In this document: positions 1 through 7,564 of the stretch, one piece after another
Layout of the letters: each line of letters opens with the position of its first letter
Position numbering within the stretch: position 1 is the stretch's first letter
Assembly (NCBI GenBank): GCA_019120615.1
Contig: DWUT01000153.1
Location: 1-38,586, forward strand
Direction: 5' to 3'
From: Candidatus Mediterraneibacter norfolkensis
GTDB lineage: Bacteria; Bacillota; Clostridia; Lachnospirales; Lachnospiraceae
Length of the DNA stretch: 38,586 nt
Program-made: the position numbers and the translations under genes
Notes under the pieces: generated by a model
What the model saw: only the letters and a program-made list of their open reading frames with translations
The model's database searches: none
What the model was told of the DNA's origin: nothing

Positions 1-716
1 TCAAATGTAACGATACCGACCATGAGATCCTCTTCATCCAGCACAGGGATGGCGATCAGGTCATACTTCCTGAAAAGCCGTGCAACTTCTTCCTGATCCG
101 TGTGGGTGTGGACCGAGATGATCTCTTTCTCCATCAGTTCTTCGATGCGCATATCATCGTCTTCAGTCATCAGTTCCTTGGCGGATACGGTACCGATCAG
201 CTTCCTCTGTTCTGTCACATAACAGGTGTATATTGTTTCTTTGTGGATCCCGGTCCGCTTGATATGCGCCATGGACTGCGCAACGGTCATGTCTTTGCGC
301 AGATTCACATATTCTGTTGTCATGATGCTCCCGGCACTGTCGTCGGGATAGTTTAAAAGTTCATTGATCTTGACCCGGTCGGAGGCGGATACGGCATCCA
401 GAATGCGGCTGACCAGATTGGCCGGAAGTTCCTCCAGCATGTCCACCGTATCGTCCATATACAGGTCGTCAAGAAGTTCTTTCAGTTCTTTTTCTGTGAA
501 GATTTCCACCAGATAACTCTGCATGGAACTGTCCATGTTTGCGAACACTTCCGCAGCCTTATCCTTCGGGATCAGGCGGAAAGCCAGGGCAAGCTCCTTA
601 TCTTCCAGCTCTGAGAGCAGTAAGGCTATGTCCACTTCGTTCATTACATCTAGAATACTCCTTACAGCCTTGAACTGACGTTGCTGAAGGAGTTTTACAA
701 AAATATCTCTGTTCAT
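1..716 (-). CDS. mgtE: Magnesium transporter MgtE, N-terminal part (cut by window start)
   Basis: About 238 N-terminal residues are present. They match the cytosolic regulatory part of MgtE: an N-domain built of short helical repeats (motifs DMLEELPANLVSRILDAV and PDDSAGSIMTTEYV), followed by the start of the CBS pair (VAQSMAHI, GTVSAKELM, DEEDLMVGIV). In this family the N and CBS domains bind Mg2+ and close the membrane channel, which would lie beyond position 1. The start ATG at 716 follows an AGAGAGGG-like ribosome binding site. The family assignment is supported by the leader: a ~420-nt 5' region holds an M-box riboswitch and a terminator, the usual control of mgtE in Firmicutes. The transmembrane half cannot be seen. 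Confidence 0.93.
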   Translation of the reverse strand, partial: MNRDIFVKLLQQRQFKAVRSILDVMNEVDIALLLSELEDKELALAFRLIPKDKAAEVFANMDSSMQSYLVEIFTEKELKELLDDLYMDDTVDMLEELPANLVSRILDAVSASDRVKINELLNYPDDSAGSIMTTEYVNLRKDMTVAQSMAHIKRTGIHKETIYTCYVTEQRKLIGTVSAKELMTEDDDMRIEELMEKEIISVHTHTDQEEVARLFRKYDLIAIPVLDEEDLMVGIVTF

Positions 717-895
717 GATGATTCCCTCTCTTTATACAAATTTTCGTCTTTAAGCTGCACAAGTGATAACCGGCACCAGAGTCCATAACCTCACCTCCCT
801 TTTCTCTGAAATTTTAAATGTCCCGCTGCAGGCATCCGTATATTTTGGTCCGCTGCAGACGCCAAATTGACATGCAGGCATACTCCGCACGGGAA

Positions 896-936
896 AATAA
901 AAAGAACCCCACCATTGCCTGAACAATGGTGGAGTC
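896..936 (-). terminator. Intrinsic terminator of the mgtE leader
   Basis: On the minus strand a hairpin with stem CCACCATTG / CAATGGTGG (plus flanking pairs, 907-934) is followed by a U-rich run. It lies directly downstream of the M-box aptamer and upstream of mgtE. It therefore looks like the expression platform, stopping transcription when Mg2+ is bound. Confidence 0.85.
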
Positions 937-954
937 CGAATTTTCAGCCCCACA

Positions 955-1122
955 AACAAATGCATCGTTCAAGCTTTAGTATCACAGGGCATATCAATTG
1001 CATTAGGTTGCGCCTTCACGACGCAGCCTGCTGACCAACACTTTGTGTCTCCACAATCTCGCGGCAGCAATCTTCGGGATATATACCCAATCCCTGTGGT
1101 AACCTCACCTACCGAATGATGT
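955..1122 (-). promoter_or_regulatory. M-box (ykoK-type) magnesium riboswitch
   Basis: Reading the minus strand, the leader contains the signature GGTAGGTGAGG near 1103-1113, a GCTGCCGC segment, and the 3' conserved block GATACTAAAGCTTGAACG near 965-985. These correspond to the TTAGGTGAGG, GCTGCTGCC and GATGCTAAAGCTCAACG blocks of known M-box aptamers. The position between a strong promoter and a terminator upstream of mgtE fits Mg2+-responsive transcription attenuation. Boundaries are approximate. Confidence 0.88.
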
Positions 1123-1141
1123 ATTCTCTTTTCATCTGTCT

Positions 1142-1170
1142 ATTGTAGTTCAGGGAAAAGGGCATGTCAA
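1142..1170 (-). promoter_or_regulatory. Sigma-A promoter for the mgtE leader
   Basis: On the minus strand a perfect -35 TTGACA (1170-1165) is separated by 17 nt from -10 TACAAT (1147-1142). Transcription would start near 1135, about 15-20 nt before the M-box. Confidence 0.8.
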
Positions 1171-1280
1171 GAGAAAATTTCCACAATGCGGGAAATGCGG
1201 GAAAGCTGTTGCTGAAGGCCGCCAGTATGCTTCCGACCATTGTGATCGCGGCTGTCTGTGCATTTATCGGTTTAAATTAG
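1164..1280 (+). CDS. Possible 38-aa small membrane peptide or gene remnant
   Basis: This ORF starts at ATG 1164 and ends with TAG at 1280. Its C-terminal half (ASMLPTIVIAAVCAFIGLN) would form one transmembrane helix, and a purine-rich AGGGAAAAGG stretch lies just upstream. Its start overlaps the -35 of the opposite mgtE promoter, and no promoter of its own was seen. It could be a small membrane protein, a remnant of the end of a larger transporter, or chance. I do not recognise it. Confidence 0.25.
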   Translation: MSRENFHNAGNAGKLLLKAASMLPTIVIAAVCAFIGLN

Positions 1281-1299
1281 TGAAATAGAAAGAAAAATC

Positions 1300-1308
1300 T
1301 GCTATAAT
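1300..1308 (+). promoter_or_regulatory. Extended -10 promoter for the dipeptidase gene
   Basis: TGCTATAAT at 1300-1308 is a perfect extended -10 element. No good -35 lies 17 nt upstream, which extended -10 promoters tolerate. It lies about 107 nt before the chosen pepD start. Confidence 0.5.
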
Positions 1309-1414
1309 GGTGCATGGTGCAGTGAACGCAGGCGTACACCCGTCTAAGTGTGTGTGCCTCTGAAAAATGTATCATTCCCATTATCAGAAAAGATATCAGA
1401 AAAGAGGAGAGATT

Positions 1415-2872
1415 ATGGAGTACAAGATCACAGGTTACAAACCTGAAAAGTTATTTCATTTTTTTGAGGAGATCAGCGCGATCCCGAGAGGATCAGGCAA
1501 TGAGAAAGGGATCAGCGATTATCTCGTAAAATTTGCCAATGACAGAGGACTCTGGGTATATCAGGATGAGGCTCACAATGTGATCATCAAGAAAGGCGGG
1601 AGCAAAGGCGCAGAGGACCGTCCGGCGGTCATGCTCCAGGGACATCTTGATATGGTGTGCGAGAAAGTGGCCGGAGTGGAACATGATTTTGAAAAGGACG
1701 GCATTGACCTTGTAGTGAAGGACGGAATCCTCACTGCAAACGGGACAACACTGGGATCTGACAACGGTGTGGCGGTTGCGCTCATGATGATGGTGCTGGA
1801 TGATGAGGATATCGTGCATCCTCCGGTGGAATGTGTATTTACCACGGAGGAAGAAGTGGGACTGAACGGAGCGAGGGCGCTGGATAAGTCTCAGATATCT
1901 GCCCGTACTATGATCAATATGGATTCCGAGGAAGAAGGAATCGCCACGATCAGCTGCGCGGGCGGTCTCCGCATTGAGTGCGAGAGAGAGATAAAAAGAG
2001 AAAAAGCAGAGGGAACACTTCTTACCATTGACATTTCCGGACTGAAGGGGGGACACTCGGGTACAGACATCGACAAGGAGCGCCAGAACGCGATCCGTCT
2101 GATGGCCAGGGTCCTTTATCAGGTCATGAAAGAGACAGACGGAAAACTGGTATCGTTTGCCGGAGGAAACAAGGATAACGCAATCCCGAGAGAATGTATG
2201 GCATCCCTGATCTACGCCGACGCGGACCAGGCGAAAAAGGCGGAAGAGATCGCCTGCGATCTGGCGGAGACTCTTGCAGAAGAGATCACTCCTTATGAGG
2301 AAGCATTTGCCTGTGAGATCACATCAGAAGAGAACAGGGAAGCTGACGCGGTTTCGGGAGAAGACGCGAAGGCGTTTATCACAGCCATGTATCTTGCGCC
2401 CAATGGCGTACAGAGCCGGAACATGAAACTGGACGGATTTGTAGTTGTTTCCACCAACATGGGTGTTGCACGTGCGGAGGAAGACCGTCTTGTGATCGTT
2501 TTCTCACCCCGTTCTTCCGTGGCTTCACTCCAGGAAGAGATAAAGGCACGCCTGGGGCTTCTTGCAGATACCTTCGGGTTTAAGGCAGAATACGCCGGTG
2601 AGTATCCGGGCTGGAGCTACAGAGAGAAATCTCCGGTGCGTGAAGTATTCTGTGAGAGTTACAGAGAACTCTTCGGGGAGGAACTCAAGACAGAAGCGCT
2701 TCATGCGGGACTGGAATGCGGACTGTTTTCTGACGCAATCCCGGGACTGGATGCGATCGCAGTAGGACCGACTCTCTATAACGTCCATACGCCGGAAGAG
2801 CATCTTCCGCTGGATTCCTTTGAGCGTTTCTATGTTCTGCTCAAAGATGTGCTGAAGAGACTGGCTGAATAA
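1415..2872 (+). CDS. pepD: Aminoacyl-histidine dipeptidase (PepD, M20C peptidase)
   Basis: The product is 485 aa, the usual size for cytosolic PepD-like Xaa-His dipeptidases, zinc enzymes that split short peptides imported by transporters. Motifs of the family are visible. LQGHLDMVCEK holds the first metal His and catalytic Asp, GSDNGVAVALMM holds the bridging Asp, and TTEEEVGLNGA holds the catalytic Glu pair. NMDSEEEG, GGHSGTDID, and HAGLECGLFSD with GPTLYNVHTPEE near the C-terminus complete the set. ATG 1415 is chosen because an AAGAGGAGA ribosome site ends 4 nt before it. The in-frame upstream extension to 1367 lacks one. A strong terminator follows the gene. The neighbouring OPT transporter suggests a shared role in peptide use, though the genes are on opposite strands. 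Confidence 0.92.
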   Translation: MEYKITGYKPEKLFHFFEEISAIPRGSGNEKGISDYLVKFANDRGLWVYQDEAHNVIIKKGGSKGAEDRPAVMLQGHLDMVCEKVAGVEHDFEKDGIDLVVKDGILTANGTTLGSDNGVAVALMMMVLDDEDIVHPPVECVFTTEEEVGLNGARALDKSQISARTMINMDSEEEGIATISCAGGLRIECEREIKREKAEGTLLTIDISGLKGGHSGTDIDKERQNAIRLMARVLYQVMKETDGKLVSFAGGNKDNAIPRECMASLIYADADQAKKAEEIACDLAETLAEEITPYEEAFACEITSEENREADAVSGEDAKAFITAMYLAPNGVQSRNMKLDGFVVVSTNMGVARAEEDRLVIVFSPRSSVASLQEEIKARLGLLADTFGFKAEYAGEYPGWSYREKSPVREVFCESYRELFGEELKTEALHAGLECGLFSDAIPGLDAIAVGPTLYNVHTPEEHLPLDSFERFYVLLKDVLKRLAE

Positions 2873-2896
2873 CAGAAAGAGTAAAAGAAAGAATAT

Positions 2897-2947
2897 GCCC
2901 GCGCGGATGTGCTTATGCAGCAGATCTGCGCGGGCTCTTTTATTTCT
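2897..2947. terminator. Bidirectional intrinsic terminator
   Basis: A stem of 12 pairs (GCCCGCGCGGAT with ATCTGCGCGGGC, one G-U) spans 2897-2935. It is followed on the plus strand by CTCTTTTATTT. On the minus strand the flank is also T-rich (ATATTCTTTCTTTT), so it can serve both pepD and the convergent small gene ending at 2940. Confidence 0.85.
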
Positions 2948-3296
2948 TCAATATATATACCTTTCTTCCGTTCTGGGTCTCCTCGGTGATGATCCTCTGC
3001 TTTACCATGTAGGGAAGGAGGGAATCAAGAAACTGCTGTGGATCAGTAACAGCGATCTGCTCCCGGCTGAATGGCTGCTTCGCAGAAAGCCCTTTTACTG
3101 CCGGTTCCAGATCCTGGCGTGTCATTGCTCCGTTTTTGCGGAGCGCTTTTTTTATCTTTGCGACGCCTTTTGCGGAGAGAAGGTTTGAAAGATCCTGCTG
3201 CTGACGCATAGTGCGCCACAGTCCCCATGCATAGATAAGCGCGGTGGCGAGAGCGAAGAGCAGGACATATGGAGTATAATGAAGGATCAGTTCCAT
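2940..3296 (-). CDS. Small one-helix membrane protein paired with PqqD-like protein
   Basis: The product is 118 aa. Residues ~7-27 (TPYVLLFALATALIYAWGLW) form one transmembrane helix with a short outer N-terminus. The rest is a cytosolic basic region with a helix-turn-helix-like feel: KGVAKIKKALRKNGAMTRQDL and, near the end, LDSLLPYMVKQRIITEE before a short strand. I do not recognise a named family. The start overlaps the upstream PqqD-like gene by 10 nt, so the two are translationally coupled and probably act together. No catalytic motif is visible. Confidence 0.7.
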   Translation of the reverse strand: MELILHYTPYVLLFALATALIYAWGLWRTMRQQQDLSNLLSAKGVAKIKKALRKNGAMTRQDLEPAVKGLSAKQPFSREQIAVTDPQQFLDSLLPYMVKQRIITEETQNGRKVYILKK

Positions 3297-3640
3297 TTTT
3301 CTCCTTTCCAGATGATGAGATGATTGTCACGAAGGATCTCAAGAAATTTGATGAGGCGGGAGAGTGATTTCTCCATTCCGGGAAATTTTTCGTCCAGTTT
3401 TTTTGAGAGCTGGTGGACGTCGCTGACATCGTCGATGGCGAGCCAGACAAAGCTTCCATAGCCGTCCAGTCTGATGTCGCTCACTCTCGGGCGGTGGAAG
3501 AAACGCTGCGCGATCCGGTGATAGAATCCCTTCCACTCGATCTCTACGGTGACGATCCCCTTTTCGTCTGTATGATACTCAATCTCCGGATTTTTTACCG
3601 GGATGTAGTCCAGATAGTTTTTTGACTGCTTTGTTTTCAT
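3287..3640 (-). CDS. PqqD-like protein (peptide-binding chaperone fold)
   Basis: The product is 117 aa. The central part (about residues 15-108) looks like the PqqD/RRE fold: a strand pair (VTVEIEWKG), the hallmark region DGYGSFVWLAIDD, then DVHQLSKKL and the helical LIKFLEILRDNHLI. PqqD domains normally bind a precursor peptide for a radical-SAM maturase, but no maturase or precursor lies in this window. Free-standing PqqD-like proteins do occur in clostridia and their role is unclear. An AGGAGG site at about 3652-3657 precedes the ATG. The gene overlaps the following membrane-protein gene and lies downstream of the OPT transporter, separated from it by a terminator. Confidence 0.7.
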   Translation of the reverse strand: MKTKQSKNYLDYIPVKNPEIEYHTDEKGIVTVEIEWKGFYHRIAQRFFHRPRVSDIRLDGYGSFVWLAIDDVSDVHQLSKKLDEKFPGMEKSLSRLIKFLEILRDNHLIIWKGEKWN

Positions 3641-3682
3641 TTGCGTATCGTATCCTCCTTACAACAGATACTCTAACATGGA

Positions 3683-3713
3683 AAGAAGCAGCCTGCAAGA
3701 GTCAGGCTGCTTC
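3683..3713 (-). terminator. Intrinsic terminator after the OPT transporter gene
   Basis: A perfect 11-bp stem (GAAGCAGCCTG at 3685-3695 with CAGGCTGCTTC at 3703-3713) encloses a 7-nt loop. On the minus strand it is followed by a TTTCC tract. It lies between the OPT gene and the PqqD-like gene and should separate their transcripts at least partly. Confidence 0.7.
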
Positions 3714-3735
3714 CGGGTGCTGAAAAACGTTAAAT

Positions 3736-5613
3736 TTATTTCTCTTTCTTCATACATGTTCTGTAAAGGTAGAACAGAAGAAGGATAAAGATGATCAGGC
3801 TTGCGAACTGCGGAAGAGAAGCCTTGAGCTTGATCACAGAATCGACGCCGGCAACAGCGAGGATGGCAAGGACGATACCCATGATGCCCTCTCCGGCGAT
3901 GAGTCCGGATGTAAACAGTACACCGCGGTCTGTACGCTCTTTTTTCTCTTCGTCGCTTCCTTTGATCTTCTCCACAATGAAGCGGACAGCGCCGCCTGCC
4001 ATGATTCCGGCACTTAAGGAGAACGGCAGGTACATGCCGACTGCAAAAGGCATTACCGGCACCTGAAGGATCTCAGCCACGATGGCAACGCATACACCGA
4101 TCAGGATCAGTGCCCACGGAAGGTTGGCGTCCATGATACCTTCAACAAGGAGTTTCATCATAGTGGCCTGAGCTGCCGGGATCTTGTCCGTACCGTATCC
4201 CCAAGCTTCGTTCAGCAGGTAGAGAACAAATCCGATGGCAGCTGCGGAAACAACAACGCCGAGCATTTCACCGATCTGCTGTTTCTTCGGTGTGGCTCCT
4301 ACAATAAATCCGGTCTTCAGATCCTGTGAAGTATCTCCCGCGATTGCTGCGACGATACAGATGATACCGCCGATCGCGATCGCGCCGACCATGCCTGTGG
4401 TACCGTCAGAGCCGGTGAGTTTCAGAAGCAGTGTCGCGATGATCAGAGTTGCAATAGCCATACCAGAAACAGGGTTGTTGGATGATCCGATCAGTCCGAC
4501 CATACGGGAGGATACGGATGCAAAGAAGAATCCGAAGATCACGATGATCAGAGCGCCGATCGGGTTGACCGGGAATGTGGGTACGAGCCAGATCAGAACA
4601 ACGATGACCAGGATCATGACGAGCAGCAGAGGCATCGGAAGATCCTCCTGGGTACGGAGCACATTTGTGCTCGCGTGCTTTTTGGACATGCTCTTCATCG
4701 CCTGCTTGAAGGTGCGGATGATCAGCGGGAATGTCTTGATCAGGCTGATCACACCGCCGGCTGCAACAGCTCCGGCACCGATATATTTAATATAGTTGTT
4801 CCAGAGGTCGCCGGGGGCCATGGAGGAAATCGGATCTGTCGCAGGGAAGATGGTGGCATCTCCGCCGAACAGAGCGATCGCCGGCATGAGCACGAACCAG
4901 CTCAGTGTACCTCCGGCCAGCATGTAGCTGGAGATCTTCGGTCCGCAGATGAATCCTACGCCGGCAAGAGACGGCAGGACCTGGATTCCGATCTGAGAAC
5001 CTGCGAATCCCTTGAAAGCATATCCGATCTCGCTCGGGAACACTCCGAATCCGTCTGCGACAAATTTGTACACGGCTGCAATACCCAGACCTTTGAAGAC
5101 AGATCCGGCTTTGCTTCCGCCTTCCTCGCCTGCGAGGAGGACTTCCGCACATGCAGTACCTTCCGGGAAGGGAAGGGTCCCGTGTTCCTCGATGATGAGT
5201 GCCTGACGGAGGGGAACCATGAAACAGACTCCCAGGATACCGCCGAACAGTGCGATGAGGAAAATGGTCAGGATACTTGGAAATTCGATCTTTCCCTCCT
5301 CTGCCCACAGGAAGAGTGCGGGAAGTGTGAAGATCGCGCCTGCCGCGAGGGACTCTCCGGCAGAACCAATCGTCTGTACCAGGTTGTTCTCCAGAATGGA
5401 ATCCCTGCGAAGGATCACACGGATGATACCCATGGAGATAACGGCTGCCGGGATCGATGCGGAGATCGTCATACCGACCAGAAGTCCCAGGTATGCGTTT
5501 GCGGCTCCAAACACGATGGCAAGGATACAGCCGATCAGGACAGAAGTGACTGTAAATTCCGGAACAATTTTGTCAGCCGGAATATACGGTTTGAAATCAT
5601 TCTTGTTGTCCAT
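3736..5613 (-). CDS. OPT-family oligopeptide transporter
   Basis: The product is a 625-aa polytopic membrane protein with about 14-16 hydrophobic segments, typical of the OPT superfamily, which imports small peptides (or metal chelates) with protons. Family features are visible: FGAANAYLGLLVGMTISASIP near the N-terminus, HGTLPFPEGTACAEVL around residue 145, and later GDTSQDLKTGFIVGATPKKQQ and LPWALILIGV. The gene has its own 228-bp upstream region shared with the divergent methyltransferase gene. A minus-strand TATAAT at 5683-5678 is a possible -10 with no convincing -35. The substrate cannot be told. The nearby PepD dipeptidase favours peptides. Confidence 0.93.
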   Translation of the reverse strand: MDNKNDFKPYIPADKIVPEFTVTSVLIGCILAIVFGAANAYLGLLVGMTISASIPAAVISMGIIRVILRRDSILENNLVQTIGSAGESLAAGAIFTLPALFLWAEEGKIEFPSILTIFLIALFGGILGVCFMVPLRQALIIEEHGTLPFPEGTACAEVLLAGEEGGSKAGSVFKGLGIAAVYKFVADGFGVFPSEIGYAFKGFAGSQIGIQVLPSLAGVGFICGPKISSYMLAGGTLSWFVLMPAIALFGGDATIFPATDPISSMAPGDLWNNYIKYIGAGAVAAGGVISLIKTFPLIIRTFKQAMKSMSKKHASTNVLRTQEDLPMPLLLVMILVIVVLIWLVPTFPVNPIGALIIVIFGFFFASVSSRMVGLIGSSNNPVSGMAIATLIIATLLLKLTGSDGTTGMVGAIAIGGIICIVAAIAGDTSQDLKTGFIVGATPKKQQIGEMLGVVVSAAAIGFVLYLLNEAWGYGTDKIPAAQATMMKLLVEGIMDANLPWALILIGVCVAIVAEILQVPVMPFAVGMYLPFSLSAGIMAGGAVRFIVEKIKGSDEEKKERTDRGVLFTSGLIAGEGIMGIVLAILAVAGVDSVIKLKASLPQFASLIIFILLLFYLYRTCMKKEK

Positions 5614-5840
5614 TGAACTTTCATTCCTTTCTTTTCTTTTGATAAAAATTTAACGCTTTTTTTAGCACAGCCTTAGAATTATATCACTTTATCATAACAA
5701 AGGGAAGTTAAAAGGGAAAAATATTTTAAATAGTTTTACTTTTATAATAAAGGTTTCATAGTGCCAAGATCTGAAAAATGTGATAAACTTGTTACAGCTC
5801 CCTGACGGGGAGTGATTTTTGGCAGAAAGGTGACGGAATT

Positions 5841-6665
5841 ATGGAGGCATATACCGGATTTGCACGTGTTTACGATATATTTATGGACAATGTGCCTTAT
5901 GAGGAGTGGGGGCGGTATCTTTATTCTCTGCTCCGGGAATACGGTGTGGACAGCGGACTGGTCCTGGACCTGGGATGCGGGACAGGAGCGATGACGGAGA
6001 TTCTGGCCGGATATGGATATGATATGATCGGCGTGGACAATTCGGAGGACATGCTGGAGATCGCACTGGAGAAGAAACTGCGTTCAGGACATGATATCCT
6101 GTATCTTCTGCAGGATATGAGAGAGTTTGAACTCTACGGCACAGTGAGGGCGGTGGTGAGCATCTGCGATTCTGTCAACTATATCACAGAACCTGACGAT
6201 CTTGTCGAAGTGTTCCGGCTGGTAAACAACTATCTGGATCCCGGCGGCGTCTTCATCTTTGATTTCAATACGGAATATAAATACCGGGAGATCCTGGGGG
6301 AGCAGACGATCGCAGAGGACCGGGGAGAATGCAGTTTTATATGGGACAACTGTTATTATGAAGAAGAGCGGATCAATGAGTATGATCTGACTCTGTTTAT
6401 CCGGGACGCTTCCGCATCGACCGAGGGAAATGAAATCTACCGGAAATATCAGGAGACTCATTTTCAGAGGAGCTATACGCTGGAGGAAATCCGGGAACTG
6501 GTGCGGAAGTCCGGCATGGAATTTGTGACGGCGTATGATGCATTTACGAAGGAAGAGCCGGGAGAGCACAGTGAAAGGGTTTATGTGATCGCCCGGGAGT
6601 CGGGAAAGACCATAGAAAACGAGTCAGAGAACCAGACAGAAAACGAAAAAGAAATGGAGAAATAG
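5841..6665 (+). CDS. Class I SAM-dependent methyltransferase
   Basis: The product is 274 aa. The Rossmann core carries the SAM-binding motif I (VLDLGCGTGAMTEILA, residues ~42-57), then IGVDNSEDMLEIA and LYLLQDMREFEL. The remainder resembles the clostridial methyltransferase type with an inserted beta region (GGVFIFDFNTEYKYREILG, SFIWDNCYYEEERINEYDL). The last ~20 residues are a charged, low-complexity tail. Start ATG 5841 follows AAAGGTGACGG. The next gene starts 3 nt after the stop, so this is the first gene of a four-gene operon. The substrate cannot be inferred. A TATAAT at 5743-5748 is a possible -10. Confidence 0.88.
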   Translation: MEAYTGFARVYDIFMDNVPYEEWGRYLYSLLREYGVDSGLVLDLGCGTGAMTEILAGYGYDMIGVDNSEDMLEIALEKKLRSGHDILYLLQDMREFELYGTVRAVVSICDSVNYITEPDDLVEVFRLVNNYLDPGGVFIFDFNTEYKYREILGEQTIAEDRGECSFIWDNCYYEEERINEYDLTLFIRDASASTEGNEIYRKYQETHFQRSYTLEEIRELVRKSGMEFVTAYDAFTKEEPGEHSERVYVIARESGKTIENESENQTENEKEMEK

Positions 6666-6668
6666 AAC

Positions 6669-7547
6669 ATGGGAGATTATATCGTAAGAGCAGCAGCGGC
6701 GAATACGCAGATCAGGGCGTTTGCTGCGGTGACAACAGAGCTTGTGGAGGAGGCAAGACAGCGCCACGGCACCAGTCCGGTGGCAACGGCAGCGCTGGGA
6801 CGCCTTCTGACCGGAGGCGTGATGATGGGGAGCATGATGAAAAATGAGGACGATGTGCTGACTATTCAGATCAACTGCAGCGGACAGATCGGAGGACTTA
6901 CGGTGACTGCCGACAGCCAGGGAAATGTGAAGGGGTATGTGCACAATCCGGATGTTATGCTCCCGCCGAAGAACGGCAAGCTGGATGTGGGAGGAGCTCT
7001 GGGGCAGGGCGTACTCACCGTGATCAAGGATATGGGACTGAAGGAACCTTATTCCGGGCAGACGATCCTGCAGACCGGGGAGATCGCAGAGGATCTGACT
7101 TATTATTTCGCTACCTCCGAGCAGGTCCCTTCTTCTGTCGGCCTGGGGGTTCTGATGGAGAAGGACAATACTGTGAGATGCGCGGGCGGATTTATCGTTC
7201 AGGTGATGCCTTTTATCGAGGATAAGGTGCTCGAGAAACTGGAACACAACATCCAGAATATCCAGTCTGTCACATCCATGCTGGACAACGGACATACACC
7301 GGAGGAGATGCTGGGACATGTTCTGGAAGGACTGGATCTGGAGATCACAGATACGCTTCCGGCACGATTCCACTGCAACTGTTCCAAGGAGAGGATCGAG
7401 AAAGCGATCATCAGCATCGGGAAAAAGGAGATCCAGTCCATGATCGACGACGGAAAAGAAGTGGAAGTGAAATGCCATTTCTGCAATACAGCGTACACGT
7501 ATTCAGTGGATGAGTTAAAAGAACTGCTCAAGAGAGCGAGAAAATAA
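6669..7547 (+). CDS. hslO: Hsp33 redox-regulated chaperone
   Basis: The product is 292 aa, the standard Hsp33 length. The N-terminal domain has the typical RAAAANTQIRAFAAVTT start and the TSPVATAALGRLLTGG segment. The C-terminal zinc switch shows CNCSKERIEKAI followed ~30 residues later by CHFCNTAY, giving the four cysteines (CxC and CxxC) that bind zinc when reduced and form disulfides under oxidative stress. It acts in the cytosol as a holdase. It sits 3 nt after the methyltransferase gene and 17 nt before nadE. Confidence 0.97.
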   Translation: MGDYIVRAAAANTQIRAFAAVTTELVEEARQRHGTSPVATAALGRLLTGGVMMGSMMKNEDDVLTIQINCSGQIGGLTVTADSQGNVKGYVHNPDVMLPPKNGKLDVGGALGQGVLTVIKDMGLKEPYSGQTILQTGEIAEDLTYYFATSEQVPSSVGLGVLMEKDNTVRCAGGFIVQVMPFIEDKVLEKLEHNIQNIQSVTSMLDNGHTPEEMLGHVLEGLDLEITDTLPARFHCNCSKERIEKAIISIGKKEIQSMIDDGKEVEVKCHFCNTAYTYSVDELKELLKRARK

Positions 7548-7564
7548 GGAAAGGCGGAAAAACG

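Noticed and set aside
4675-5616. 313-aa plus-strand ORF antisense to the OPT transporter
   Set aside because: Opposite-strand shadow of a gene with strong family identity; low-complexity Asp/Cys/Gly-rich translation without motifs.
6624-7478. 284-aa minus-strand ORF antisense to hslO
   Set aside because: Shadow of Hsp33; translation is His/Leu-rich without motif.
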